Assembly: GCF_900141915.1 (NCBI RefSeq)
Contig: NZ_FQZG01000023.1
Location: 1 to 55,551 of the forward strand
DNA length: 55,551 nucleotides
Reading direction: 5' to 3'
DNA from: Tessaracoccus bendigoensis DSM 12906
Lineage (GTDB): Bacteria; Actinomycetota; Actinomycetes; Propionibacteriales; Propionibacteriaceae
Shown here: in pieces, positions 17,291-25,232 of the stretch
Numbering within the stretch: position 1 is the first letter of the stretch
How the letters are laid out: each line of letters starts with the position of its first letter
Program-made: the position numbers and the translations under genes
The notes under the pieces: model-generated
The model's database searches: none
What the model was told of the DNA's origin: nothing
Seen by the model: the letters and a program-made list of their open reading frames with translations, nothing else

Positions 17291-18426
17291 TGCGGCTCAG
17301 AGGCTACGTCGGCCGGATGCGGTGGGGCACCCGCACCTTCCTCACCCAGGCGCTGGTGGTGGCGGTCGGTGTGATCACCGCCGCCCTGGTCGCGATGGTG
17401 GTCGGGCCTCCGCTGTTCCACGAGCACCTGCAGCAACTGGGACACCTGGACGGAACCGCCGAGATGGGGCATGTGGAGCAGGCGTTCCTGGAGGCCGGCG
17501 TCAGATCGCTGGGCATCGGACTGGTGGTGGCACTCACGCTGGCTATCGGCCTGGCCTGGCTGGAGACCAGGCGGCTCCGCCGCCCCCTGGAGCAGCTGAC
17601 CGCCGCCTCGGCCCTGGTCGAGGCAGGCGACTACAAGGCGCGCGTCCCAGACACCGCGACCAGTCCCGAGTTCAACGCCGTCGCCGACGCATTCAACGAC
17701 ATGGCGAGCCGCCTGGACTCCACCGAGACCAGCAGACGGCGGCTTCTCTCCGACGTGGCACACGAGCTCCGCACGCCCCTGGCCACCCTGACCGCTGAGC
17801 TGGAGGCCGTCATCGACGACGTGGTCCCCTGGGACCACGACAGCCAACAGCTGCTCACCCTCCAGGCCGCCCGGCTCAAGAAGATCGCCGCCGACCTCGA
17901 CGACGTATCCCGCGCCGAGGAAGGCCGATTCACCCTCGACACCCATACCCAGCCGGTCTGGGACCTCATCGAGCCCGCCGTCGCCTCCGTCGCCACCCGA
18001 TACGAGGCCAAGGGAGTCACGTTGTCTGCGGACTCGGACCCGGGCTCCGTCGCAGCGGATCCGCAGCGGGTGGGTCAGATACTCGGCAACCTCCTCGACA
18101 ACGCGCTGCGGCACACCTCCGCCGGCGGGATCGTGCACATCAGTGCACGCGAGTCCAGGGACGAGGTGGTGATCACGGTCACCGACACCGGCGATGGCCT
18201 GACCCCCGACCAGATCGCCAAGGTGTTCGACCGGTTCTACCGCGCTGACACGGCACGGGCCCGCGATGCGGGCGGTTCCGGGATCGGGCTGACCATCGCC
18301 CGCAGCCTCGCCCTGGCTCACGGCGGCTCACTGACAGCCGCCAGCCCCGGCCCCGGACACGGCTCGATCTTCACCCTGCACCTGCCCACCGCGCCAGCAC
18401 CTGAGCGGGTCTTGATCGATTCTTGA
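17287..18426 (+). CDS. Sensor histidine kinase (second copy)
   Basis: The 379-residue kinase has two membrane helices (about 17-40 and 72-92) with a short external loop containing three His (FHEHLQQLGHLDG) that could bind metal. HAMP follows (about 93-148), then the H box with His159 (VAHELRTP), the N box (LLDNALRHT), G1 (DTGDGL) and G2 (GSGIGLTIA). The start is ATG 17287 or the next ATG at 17290. It is paralogous to the kinase at 6351. Confidence 0.92.
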   Translation: MMRLRGYVGRMRWGTRTFLTQALVVAVGVITAALVAMVVGPPLFHEHLQQLGHLDGTAEMGHVEQAFLEAGVRSLGIGLVVALTLAIGLAWLETRRLRRPLEQLTAASALVEAGDYKARVPDTATSPEFNAVADAFNDMASRLDSTETSRRRLLSDVAHELRTPLATLTAELEAVIDDVVPWDHDSQQLLTLQAARLKKIAADLDDVSRAEEGRFTLDTHTQPVWDLIEPAVASVATRYEAKGVTLSADSDPGSVAADPQRVGQILGNLLDNALRHTSAGGIVHISARESRDEVVITVTDTGDGLTPDQIAKVFDRFYRADTARARDAGGSGIGLTIARSLALAHGGSLTAASPGPGHGSIFTLHLPTAPAPERVLIDS

Positions 18427-18466
18427 CCTTACACGGGTTGGCTCTTGAGCTGATCGTTCATAGCCT
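18412..18466 (+). promoter_or_regulatory. Response-regulator-type promoter of the DUF305 lipoprotein
   Basis: TTGATC (18412-18417, overlapping the end of the kinase gene) and TTGACC (18423-18428) have an 11-bp period; TAGCCT (18461-18466) lies 38 bp after the second repeat. Confidence 0.65.
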
Positions 18467-18514
18467 CGACGTTAGGACCGGCGGCCCCCGTCGGCCAGGA
18501 ATGGAGCATCTTTC

Positions 18515-19168
18515 ATGACACGCACTAAGCGGATCACTGCCACTTTGGCGGGGCTGGTCCTGACGGCCACCCTGGCGGCCTGCGCGGACCAGGGCGCCAC
18601 TCCCCCCGCGGCGACCACCTCCCCGACAGGCAGCACCTCCGCCACGGCCACTGAGTCCGAGTCGGCGTCGGCGAGCGCCTCATCTGAGGTGTCCGCCGAC
18701 CACAACGACCAGGACACCACGTTCGCGCAGATGATGATCATCCATCACGAGGGCGCCATCGAGATGTCTCAGCTGGCGATCGAACGCGCCGAATCCCCCG
18801 AGGTCGTGGCCCTCGCGGAGCGGATCGCCGAGGCCCAGGGCCCGGAGATCGAGGAGATGACCGCCTGGCTCAGCGCCTGGGGTGAAGATGTCTCCCCCGG
18901 TGGGCATGGCGGCATGGACATGGGCGGCATGGACATGAACGGAATGAGCCAGGAGGAGATGATGACCCAACTCGACGGCATGTCCGGCGCCGACTTTGAT
19001 CAGGCGTTCCTCGAGGCCATGATCGCCCACCACGAGGGTGCGATCGGGATGTCCGAGCAGCAGTTGGCCGAGGGGCAGAACCCGGATGCTCTCATGTTGG
19101 CGGAGAAGATCATCGCCGACCAGCAGACTGAGATCACCGAGATGCAGGAGATGCTCACCAGCCTCTGA
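18515..19168 (+). CDS. DUF305 lipoprotein
   Basis: The 217-residue protein has a lipoprotein signal (lipobox LAAC), a Thr/Ser/Ala-rich linker (about 27-65) and two DUF305 repeats, each with the family signature: FAQMMIIHHEGAIEMSQLA and FLEAMIAHHEGAIGMSEQQL. Between them lies a Met/Gly/His stretch (GGHGGMDMGGMDMNGM). DUF305 is a ferritin-like helical bundle common in copper and silver resistance loci; its His and Met residues suggest metal binding. It has its own direct-repeat promoter and is followed by a strong terminator. Confidence 0.9.
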   Translation: MTRTKRITATLAGLVLTATLAACADQGATPPAATTSPTGSTSATATESESASASASSEVSADHNDQDTTFAQMMIIHHEGAIEMSQLAIERAESPEVVALAERIAEAQGPEIEEMTAWLSAWGEDVSPGGHGGMDMGGMDMNGMSQEEMMTQLDGMSGADFDQAFLEAMIAHHEGAIGMSEQQLAEGQNPDALMLAEKIIADQQTEITEMQEMLTSL

Positions 19169-19193
19169 CCAACCCAGGCGTGCAAGCGATGAG

Positions 19194-19226
19194 GCGCCCG
19201 TCCAGCCGTTGTGGCTGGGCGGGCGC
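19194..19226. terminator. Strong terminator hairpin between DUF305 and the YHS-like gene
   Basis: A 14-bp stem (19194-19207 with 19213-19226, one G-T type mismatch) around the loop gttgt. It sits between converging genes and can serve both. Confidence 0.75.
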
Positions 19227-19270
19227 TTCGTCGGTTGCCCTGGTTGGCGCGAACGCCGTACCTGGCGGGG

Positions 19271-19561
19271 TTAGGCGGCTGGGTTGCTGGCGAGATGCTC
19301 GGCGTCGAAGAGGTCCTGGCAACGTCGGCAGCAGAAGTAGAACCGCTGGCCTTCGACGTCGCGGAACAGTCCCGCCGCCTCCGCGGTGGACTTCAGCGTG
19401 CTGGTCCCGCGGACCGTGCAGGTGACCAGCTCGTCGCCTGGGCCCGCCACCACGTCATGTTGACAGTGATGGCCCCCACCCTGACCGCCGCCGGCGTGAC
19501 CGCCGCAGCAGCCTGCCTCCTGCTGGTTCCCGTGCTGGTGTCCATGCTCGTGATTGCACAT
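19271..19561 (-). CDS. Small Cys/His-rich YHS/TRASH-like metal-binding protein
   Basis: The 96-residue protein starts with a His/Cys/Gly-rich segment (HEHGHQHGNQQEAGCCGGH and GGGHHCQHD) and ends with a YHS/TRASH-like fold: LVTCTVRGTST, GQRFYFCCRRCQDLF. The C-terminal FYFCCRRC matches the Cys pair of YHS domains, which bind Cu(I) or other soft metals. It is a cytoplasmic protein and probably a metal buffer or chaperone. The ribosome binding site (AAAGGAAA) is weak to moderate. It is downstream of the membrane protein and Lgt genes on the same strand and may be part of that transcript. Confidence 0.72.
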   Translation of the reverse strand: MCNHEHGHQHGNQQEAGCCGGHAGGGQGGGHHCQHDVVAGPGDELVTCTVRGTSTLKSTAEAAGLFRDVEGQRFYFCCRRCQDLFDAEHLASNPAA

Positions 19562-19596
19562 GTGCTTGGTTTCCTTTCATTTCATTGTGGTGTTGA

Positions 19597-20040
19597 TCAT
19601 GGGGTGGGCGAGGCGCTGTGGTGCCCCTCGTGGTCCTCGGTGCCGGACGCGCTGGCGGAGGCCGCCGGTGACGGCGTGTCTGGTTGGTTGGGGGTGGCGG
19701 GGTTGAACAGTGGCCCGATCACGAACGCGGACAGGGCGAACAGGGCGGTGAACACCGCGACCCCGATCGCGGGGGCCTTCCGGGTGCCGAATCGGCGACG
19801 CAGCCGTCGCAGCAGCGGGATGCTCAGCAGCAACCCGACCACATAGAGGAGCGAGTTGCCGAGGAACCCGGTCAGGAACGCGGCCCCGGCCAGGAAGCCG
19901 ATGTGATGCATCACGTGCGGCGCCAGTCCCATCAGGGCGCCGACGGTGGCCCTGGTCCCGGCCCACAGCGCACCCCAGAACCCGCGACCACCCCTCACGG
20001 CTGTGGCCGGCTCGGTGATCGTGTCCATGGCGCCGCTCAC
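19597..20040 (-). CDS. Membrane protein with a MHH motif, metal-island type
   Basis: The 147-residue protein has about three membrane helices; the first carries APHVMHHIGFLAG, with two His and a Met inside or at the edge of the membrane, and the C-terminal tail is His-containing (EDHEGHHSA). It overlaps the Lgt-like gene by ATGA. No named family is recognised with certainty. Its Met/His membrane motif and operon suggest a part in copper handling. Confidence 0.6.
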   Translation of the reverse strand: MSGAMDTITEPATAVRGGRGFWGALWAGTRATVGALMGLAPHVMHHIGFLAGAAFLTGFLGNSLLYVVGLLLSIPLLRRLRRRFGTRKAPAIGVAVFTALFALSAFVIGPLFNPATPNQPDTPSPAASASASGTEDHEGHHSASPTP

Positions 20041-20834
20041 CTCCCGACCGGGTGAGAGCTAAGGACGGCCGATTCGGAGCCGACAGGAGCATCTGAGGGC
20101 GCAACTGCGGGGTGGAAGGCGTCTCGCAGGATCAGGGCGACGCCCAGAATGATACTGACGATGCCGATCAGCTGCGCCTCGGTGAGGCCCAACAGGACGT
20201 GCGGGTTGATCCGGACGACCTCGGCGAGCAGGCGTGCCGCGCCGCTGAGCAGCAGGTAGGACCCGAACACGGCCAGCGGTCGCAGCCTGCGACCCAGCGC
20301 CCACAGGATGCCGGCGATCAGGAAGGCGCCGGCGGCCTCATACAGCTGGACGGGATGCACCGGCACGTTCACCGGCACCACCCCGTTGGGGAACGCCATC
20401 CCCCAGGGCAGGTCGGTGGGTGTGCCGTACGTGCCGTCACCGGCGAGGAAGCAGCCGATCCGGCCGATGCCGTAGGCCACCGAGAGCGGGGCCGCCATCG
20501 CGCCCGCCACCCGTCCAAGGGGGAGGTCGTGGCGTCGGGTCATCACGATCACCGCGATCGCCCCCGCGATCAGGCCGCCGTACCAGACGAACCCCGAGCC
20601 GCCGAACAGGTGCCAACTGAGGTTGTCCCAGTTCGCGATCAGGTAGTACACCTTGGCGCCGACGAATCCCCACACTGTCGCCCACAACGCGATCGAGTGC
20701 GCCAAGTCCTTGTCGTAGCCGATCCGCGTGAACGCTCGACCCAGCAGATACGCGCCGACCAGCAGCGCCAGCGCCTTACTCAGCCCATAGGACTGGATCC
20801 CTACACCAAATATCGAGAACACCTCAGGCCACAC
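20037..20834 (-). CDS. lgt: Prolipoprotein diacylglyceryl transferase (Lgt) paralogue
   Basis: The 265-residue protein has seven predicted membrane helices and Lgt-type motifs: the SYGLSKALA start, FVWYGGLIAG, the signature region GRIGCFLAGDGTYG, and HPVQLYEA. In standard Lgt the signature is G-R-x-G-N-F-x-N; here Cys replaces the Asn, and Gly-Asp follows, which marks a divergent branch. Lgt attaches diacylglycerol to the lipobox Cys of lipoprotein precursors. At least five nearby genes encode lipoproteins (3239, 8310, 12589, 18515, 40116), so a dedicated enzyme makes sense. The gene has its own direct-repeat promoter. Confidence 0.82.
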   Translation of the reverse strand: MWPEVFSIFGVGIQSYGLSKALALLVGAYLLGRAFTRIGYDKDLAHSIALWATVWGFVGAKVYYLIANWDNLSWHLFGGSGFVWYGGLIAGAIAVIVMTRRHDLPLGRVAGAMAAPLSVAYGIGRIGCFLAGDGTYGTPTDLPWGMAFPNGVVPVNVPVHPVQLYEAAGAFLIAGILWALGRRLRPLAVFGSYLLLSGAARLLAEVVRINPHVLLGLTEAQLIGIVSIILGVALILRDAFHPAVAPSDAPVGSESAVLSSHPVGR

Positions 20835-20896
20835 AGCCCACTCCCATCGTCAAAGAAGTTCCAGGCGCACGACGTGACCGCGCGGCCTCAGTGCCC

Positions 20897-20950
20897 AGTC
20901 TGAACCGGTCACGTCAAGCAACGAGCAGGACCCGGACAAGGTTTGGTCAA
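20897..20950 (-). promoter_or_regulatory. Response-regulator-type promoter of the lgt operon
   Basis: On the minus strand TTGACC (20950-20945) and TTGTCC (20939-20934) have an 11-bp period; CAGACT (20902-20897) lies 37 bp after the second repeat. It is divergent to the ABC exporter promoter. Confidence 0.65.
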
Positions 20951-21001
20951 GATCCCCGTCCCCAGCCCGGACGAGGTGTCGCGGCCGTAAGGCCCGGAAA
21001 C

Positions 21002-21056
21002 TTGACCGAAGCCTGACCCCCTGACGGTGATCTCCGCACTAGAGCGTGCCTACCCT
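21002..21056 (+). promoter_or_regulatory. Response-regulator-type promoter of the ABC exporter
   Basis: TTGACC (21002-21007) and CTGACC (21013-21018) have an 11-bp period; TACCCT (21051-21056) follows 38 bp after the second repeat. The same block stands at 23801 and 29075. Confidence 0.7.
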
Positions 21057-21062
21057 GATGAC

Positions 21063-21079
21063 ATACCCCTTGGGGGTGT
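21063..21079. promoter_or_regulatory. CsoR-type operator (ABC exporter)
   Basis: ATACCCCTTGGGGGTGT is a G/C-tract palindrome of the CsoR type (TACCCC-N-GGGGTA) placed seven bases after the -10, where a bound repressor would block the start site. A csoR gene is in the window at 32011. Confidence 0.7.
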
Positions 21080-21208
21080 CGTGGCGCCGCCACGGGTCAC
21101 CCGACACACCACGGCTCGGGTCGTTGAGGAATGGGCCCTTGTGGCGGTCTGGCGAAGCCCACTGGCGGGTGCGTGAAAGTCACATGGGATTCGAAGGCGG
21201 TGATCGAC

Positions 21209-21880
21209 ATGGGTTCAAGCGGCGCCTCTTCTGATGGCGTTCGAGCGGACGTGGTCCTCGCGGGGACCGCGATCTCCAAGACCTATCGTCAGGGGCTGTG
21301 GCCGTTCGTGCGGCGCAACCATGTGCTCGACGGTGTGTCACTGTCGCTGAGCCGCGGCGAGGTCGTCGGGCTGGTCGGGGAGAACGGATCAGGCAAATCG
21401 ACGCTGATGCAGATCCTGGTCGGGGGGTTGGCAGCCGACGCCGGCGCCGTGGAGCTGCAGGGGGCCTTGGGGTACTGTCCGCAGCGTCCGGTGGTGTTCG
21501 AGCGCCTGACGCGCGATGAACATTTCGAGCTATTCGCGGTGGCCTACGGGATGAGCCGGGATGAGCGGCTCCGGGCGCAGGGAACCTTGTACGAGGAACT
21601 TGACTTTGGGCGATACGCGCACGAGCGGGCGGACCGGCTCTCCGGGGGCACCCTCGCGAAACTGAATCTTGCCCTGGCTCTGCTACCGGACCCGGCGGTC
21701 CTGCTGCTGGACGAGCCCTATGCCGGGTTCGATTGGGACACCTATCTTCGGTTCTGGGAGCTCGTCGCGCGCGGGCGCTCATCCGGGCGGGCAGTGCTGG
21801 TGATCAGTCATTTCATCGCCGACGAGGCGCGGTTCGACCGCATCATCGAACTGCGTGACGGGAAGGCGACCCCGAAATGA
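21209..21880 (+). CDS. ABC transporter ATP-binding protein
   Basis: The preferred start, ATG 21209 after AAGGCGG, gives 223 residues; longer in-frame starts exist upstream. It has the Walker A motif (GENGSGKST), signature LSGGTLAK, Walker B (VLLLDEPYAGFD) and a switch His (ISHF). It resembles ATPases of ABC-2 type exporters. The permease gene follows with an ATGA overlap. The promoter carries both the direct repeat and the CsoR operator, so copper should induce it. The substrate may be copper, lipid or a peptide; it cannot be read from the sequence. Confidence 0.88.
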   Translation: MGSSGASSDGVRADVVLAGTAISKTYRQGLWPFVRRNHVLDGVSLSLSRGEVVGLVGENGSGKSTLMQILVGGLAADAGAVELQGALGYCPQRPVVFERLTRDEHFELFAVAYGMSRDERLRAQGTLYEELDFGRYAHERADRLSGGTLAKLNLALALLPDPAVLLLDEPYAGFDWDTYLRFWELVARGRSSGRAVLVISHFIADEARFDRIIELRDGKATPK

Positions 21881-23421
21881 CCGCGGTCGGGGTGCTGACC
21901 CGCCGATTCCTCCTGGACTACGGCCGCAACCCGGTGAACCTGGTGGTCCTGATTCTGATCCCGGTCGTGTTCGTGTGGGTGGCCGCGGAACCGATGGCCG
22001 ATGCCGCGAAACTGCTGGGCGGCACTGGCCGGGCAGTCGAGACCGCGACCACCGGCTGGGCCGCCGCGTTCCTGGCGGCGCTGGCGATGTTCTTCCAGGT
22101 TGGCCAGGCGAGATCGGCGGACCGTCGTCTGGTCCTGGCGGGCCTCCCCGCCCCAGCCCTCGTTGTCGCCAGAATGTCGACCGGCCTGCTGATCGCTGCA
22201 CTGGCCTCCACAGCGGCCCTGGCGACGCTGTTCCTGCGCACCGCAGTGGACGAGCCGCTCCGCGTCGCGGCCGGGACGATGATGTTCGCCGTCATCTACG
22301 TCGGGATCGGCGCCGCGGTCGGATCGGTCGTCACGGACCAGGTCAACGGCACGGTGGTGATCCTGCTCGTCTGGATCCTCGACGTGTTCTTCGGACCGGC
22401 GCTCACCTCGCCCGACCGGGTGCAGATCACCCGCTGGATGCCCACCCACTTCGTCACACTGTGGATGGTGGACCTGCCCTTGGGCCATGGGGGAAACCTC
22501 GGCGACCTCGCCATCGCACTGGTGTGGGTCGGCGGAGCCCTCCTGTCGAGCGGACTGCTCCTGACGCGCGCGACACGCAACGCTCGGCACCCGGACGGCT
22601 CGCATCGACCGGGCTGGGCGGGGCAAGTCGGGAAGAGCTTCCGGATGGGGATGCGACAGTACCGACGCAACCCAGCCCTCTGGGTCCTCCTCGTAACGGT
22701 GCCGGTGATCTTCATCTGGCTGTCGAAACTGATCACCGAAGAGCGGTTCTCCGTGATGCGGGTGATCGACGGCGGGCAGGAGGTCGACATGCGGTTCTGG
22801 CTGCCCGACACGCACACCGGAACCATGGCGCCGATCGCGGTGGCCTCGCTGGCCGCCGTGGCTGGGCTGTTCATCGCCCTCAACAACCGTGATGGGGATC
22901 GCCGCCTGGTCCAGGCCGGGATGCGCCGATCCGCACTGCTGGTCGGCCGCATCAAGGAGGTCGCAGCCGCGGTCCTCGTCGCAGCGGCCGCATCCCTGAC
23001 AATCACGGCCATGGTGTTCACGGCCCGTCAATGGGCGGGATTCATCGCCGGCACCTTACTGATCGGAGCCGTCTACGCACTGCTGGGGATGTGCCTCGGA
23101 TTCCTCCTTGGACGCGTCACGGGAGTACTGATCGCATTCGTCATCCCTTTCCTGGATCTCGGTATCACGCAGAGCCCGATGCTGCGGCTGGAACCACCCG
23201 GCGCCGCAGCGTTCCTCCCGGGCTACGGGCCCTACCGCGTCCTCATCGACACCGGCCTCACCGACACCTTCGACGAAACGGGGGGCCTCCTCATCGCCGC
23301 GGTCTGGATCCTCGGGCTCACTTCAGTCGTCGTGGTCATGTTCAGCACCCGCACAAGCACCACAAAACCGGTGCCCATAGGAAGCACGCGCGGCCCGACC
23401 CCGGTCTTGTCGGGATCTTGA
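21877..23421 (+). CDS. ABC-2 type permease, two fused half-transporters
   Basis: The 514-residue protein has about twelve membrane helices in two similar halves (about 1-240 and 255-490); each begins with a short cytoplasmic helix followed by YGRNPVNLVVL or YRRNPALWVLL. The repeat shows an internally duplicated ABC-2 permease, so one chain with an ATPase dimer makes a full exporter. The last codons (PVLSGS) lie in a region duplicated at 28671. It belongs to the CsoR-controlled operon that starts with the ATPase gene. Confidence 0.82.
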   Translation: MTAVGVLTRRFLLDYGRNPVNLVVLILIPVVFVWVAAEPMADAAKLLGGTGRAVETATTGWAAAFLAALAMFFQVGQARSADRRLVLAGLPAPALVVARMSTGLLIAALASTAALATLFLRTAVDEPLRVAAGTMMFAVIYVGIGAAVGSVVTDQVNGTVVILLVWILDVFFGPALTSPDRVQITRWMPTHFVTLWMVDLPLGHGGNLGDLAIALVWVGGALLSSGLLLTRATRNARHPDGSHRPGWAGQVGKSFRMGMRQYRRNPALWVLLVTVPVIFIWLSKLITEERFSVMRVIDGGQEVDMRFWLPDTHTGTMAPIAVASLAAVAGLFIALNNRDGDRRLVQAGMRRSALLVGRIKEVAAAVLVAAAASLTITAMVFTARQWAGFIAGTLLIGAVYALLGMCLGFLLGRVTGVLIAFVIPFLDLGITQSPMLRLEPPGAAAFLPGYGPYRVLIDTGLTDTFDETGGLLIAAVWILGLTSVVVVMFSTRTSTTKPVPIGSTRGPTPVLSGS

Positions 23422-23461
23422 CCACACCCAGACCAGTCCCGGACACAGCCCGGGGCACCAT
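23407..23461 (+). promoter_or_regulatory. Response-regulator-type promoter of the first copZ-like gene
   Basis: TTGTCG (23407-23412) and TTGACC (23418-23423) have an 11-bp period; CACCAT (23456-23461) follows 38 bp after the second repeat. The repeat overlaps the last codons of the permease gene. Confidence 0.6.
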
Positions 23462-23507
23462 CGACCTGGACACGCGAAACCGACCAGAGAAGAGAGGGTG
23501 ATTCGAC

Positions 23508-23783
23508 GTGACGACGATGACACAGACCACCTACGGGGTGCGCGGACTCAGCTGCTGGCGCTGCATGATCAGCGCCGTCGACGCAGTCCGCGCCCTACCC
23601 GGGGTGCACACCGTCGCCCTGGATCTGGAGCCGCACGGCGAGTCGCTGCTGACCCTGGCCCCGGCCGGAGCCGTGACCTGCGACCAGGTCCGAGCCACCC
23701 TCGACCGCTCCGGATTCGAGCTGACCCGACGCCTGCGCCGCCCCCGCCCCGGGGTCCGACACCGCTCCACGCCGCCTCTGTGA
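23508..23783 (+). CDS. Heavy-metal-associated (CopZ-like) protein, first copy
   Basis: The 91-residue protein starts with GTG and has an HMA ferredoxin-like domain: [25 protein letters not shown] with the Cu(I)-binding CxxC, and strand [13 protein letters not shown]. The tail is Arg/Pro-rich. It acts as a cytoplasmic copper carrier or buffer. Neither P1B ATPase nearby has a normal N-terminal HMA CxxC, so free HMA proteins may take that part. A near-identical copy is at 28775. An extra Cys is present near residue 64 (VTCDQ), where the second copy has Ser. Confidence 0.85.
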   Translation: MTTMTQTTYGVRGLSCWRCMISAVDAVRALPGVHTVALDLEPHGESLLTLAPAGAVTCDQVRATLDRSGFELTRRLRRPRPGVRHRSTPPL

Positions 23784-23800
23784 GCGGTGGCCCGGAAATC

Positions 23801-23855
23801 TTGACCGAAGCCTGACCCCCCCTGGGTCGTTTCCGAACCTTCCCGGGTCTACCCT
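23801..23855 (+). promoter_or_regulatory. Response-regulator-type promoter, duplicated copA promoter now before GAPDH
   Basis: TTGACC (23801-23806) and CTGACC (23812-23817) have an 11-bp period; TACCCT (23850-23855) follows 38 bp after the second repeat. Confidence 0.7.
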
Positions 23856-23860
23856 CGACA

Positions 23861-23879
23861 TATACCCCCCCAGGGTAAT
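23861..23879. promoter_or_regulatory. CsoR-type operator before the GAPDH/ATPase block
   Basis: TATACCCCCCCAGGGTAAT follows the -10 by five bases and matches the operator at 29134 almost base for base. Confidence 0.7.
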
Positions 23880-23910
23880 GGGTGGGAGTCGAGAAGAAGT
23901 GGAGATTGTG

Positions 23911-23964
23911 ATGCTCTGGCTGGTCATAGGTGGGGCGGTGGGGCCTTCTCGTCCACCACCGTAG
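23911..23964 (+). pseudogene. Truncated start of a second copA
   Basis: ATG 23911, with the same GGAG site as the intact copA at 29185, opens a frame that reads [10 protein letters not shown] as in copA, then leaves the homology and stops after seven more codons (GPSRPPP). It is the remnant of a duplicated copA. If translated it yields a 17-residue leader peptide before the GAPDH gene. Confidence 0.85.
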
Positions 23965-24095
23965 TGAGCTGGTCACCATCATCGGCAGCCAAGGAGTTGC
24001 CGATAGCGCGCCGCCTGACCCTCACCGGCCGAACCCATCGACCACGACCCAAGATTCAGAGAACACACGACACGAAACAAGCACTGGAGGCTGTT

Positions 24096-25151
24096 ATGAA
24101 TATCAAGGTTGCCGTCAACGGCTACGGAGTGATCGGCAAGCGGGTCGCGGACGCCGTCCGGGCAATGCCGGACATGGACCTCGTCGGGGTGGCGGACATC
24201 GCCACGGACTGGCACGTACGGACTGCAGCCGGGCTCGGCATAGATGTGTTCGCGGCCACCCACGACGCGCGCACCGCGATGCAGTCGGCCGGGGTGCCCC
24301 TGGCTGGGACACTGCCTGATCTGCTCGACCAAGTGGACGTGGTCGTGGATACCACCCCGAAGAAGGTCGCCGCCACCAACCTGCAGGCCTACCGGGCCGC
24401 CCAAGTCAAGGCCGTATTCCAGGGTGGGGAGTCCCATGCCACCACCGGGCATTCCTTTGTCGCCCAGGCCAACTACGCCACCGCGCTCGGCCGGGACTCC
24501 ACCCGGGTGGTGTCCTGCAACACCACCAGCATCGTGCGCGTCCTCGGCGCGTTGCAGGACGCCGACCTCCTCGCCCGCGCCCGCGGGGTGCTCATCCGCC
24601 GGGCCACCGACCCGGGCGAGTCTCACCATGGCGGCATCATGAACACCATGGTCCCCGAGGGATCCATCCCGTCCCACCAGGGCCCCGACGCCCGTACAGT
24701 CCTGCCCAACCTGGATGTGGTGACCATGGCGGCGAAGGCCGCCCACACCCAGACACACAACCACTACTGGACCCTGCAGCTGAACCGACCGGCCAGCCGC
24801 GAGGAGGTCCTAGAGGCGCTGCGGGCCGCACCCCGGATTGCATTCATCCGGATGGCCGACGGTCTCACTGCCCTGAACACAACGGTCGAACTTATGCGCG
24901 ACCTGGGCCGGCCGCGGGGGGACATGTGGGAGGTCGCCCTGTGGGAAGACGTCCTGACCGTCGAGAGAGACGAGGCCTACCTCACCTATCAGGTCTACAA
25001 CGAGGCCATCGTCGTCCCCGAGACCATCGATGCCATACGCGCACTGGCCGGCACCGTGACCGACGGCTCCACCTCGATCAAAATGACGGACGAGGCCCTG
25101 GGGATGCGCCGGGAGTTCCTTCCCGCCCCGGTCCGGGCGACGACGGCCTGA
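24096..25151 (+). CDS. Type II (archaeal-type) glyceraldehyde-3-phosphate dehydrogenase
   Basis: ATG 24096 follows a strong GGAGG site and gives a 351-residue enzyme. The N-terminus IKVAVNGYGVIGKRVADAV is the Rossmann start of the archaeal type II family; the catalytic Cys141 lies in VVSCNTTSIVR, and the C-terminal half includes the HNHYWTLQLN region. Most bacteria use type I GAPDH; type II is found mainly in Archaea. It converts glyceraldehyde-3-phosphate to 1,3-bisphosphoglycerate with NADP or NAD. It is the first gene after the duplicated copper promoter, and the next gene is a copper-type ATPase. Classical GAPDH is a known target of copper toxicity, so a metal-tolerant substitute is an attractive but unproven reading. 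Confidence 0.85.
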   Translation: MNIKVAVNGYGVIGKRVADAVRAMPDMDLVGVADIATDWHVRTAAGLGIDVFAATHDARTAMQSAGVPLAGTLPDLLDQVDVVVDTTPKKVAATNLQAYRAAQVKAVFQGGESHATTGHSFVAQANYATALGRDSTRVVSCNTTSIVRVLGALQDADLLARARGVLIRRATDPGESHHGGIMNTMVPEGSIPSHQGPDARTVLPNLDVVTMAAKAAHTQTHNHYWTLQLNRPASREEVLEALRAAPRIAFIRMADGLTALNTTVELMRDLGRPRGDMWEVALWEDVLTVERDEAYLTYQVYNEAIVVPETIDAIRALAGTVTDGSTSIKMTDEALGMRREFLPAPVRATTA

Positions 25152-25232
25152 GCCCCGACGGACGGGCAGGCATCCGCCGAGCCCGTCGGCGCACGACCTG
25201 TCGGCCAAGCGGCCTGAAAGGAAGACCCGATC

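Larger units (their letters stand above)
23404..23941 (+). repeat. First copy of a 540-bp direct repeat (promoter, copZ-like gene, promoter, copA start)
   Basis: This segment matches 28671-29215 closely. It contains a direct-repeat promoter, a CopZ-like gene, a second direct-repeat promoter with CsoR box, and the first ten codons of copA. Non-coding parts are almost identical; coding parts differ mainly at third positions and in the tail of the gene. Similarity ends abruptly at 23941 inside the copA reading frame. Confidence 0.9.
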
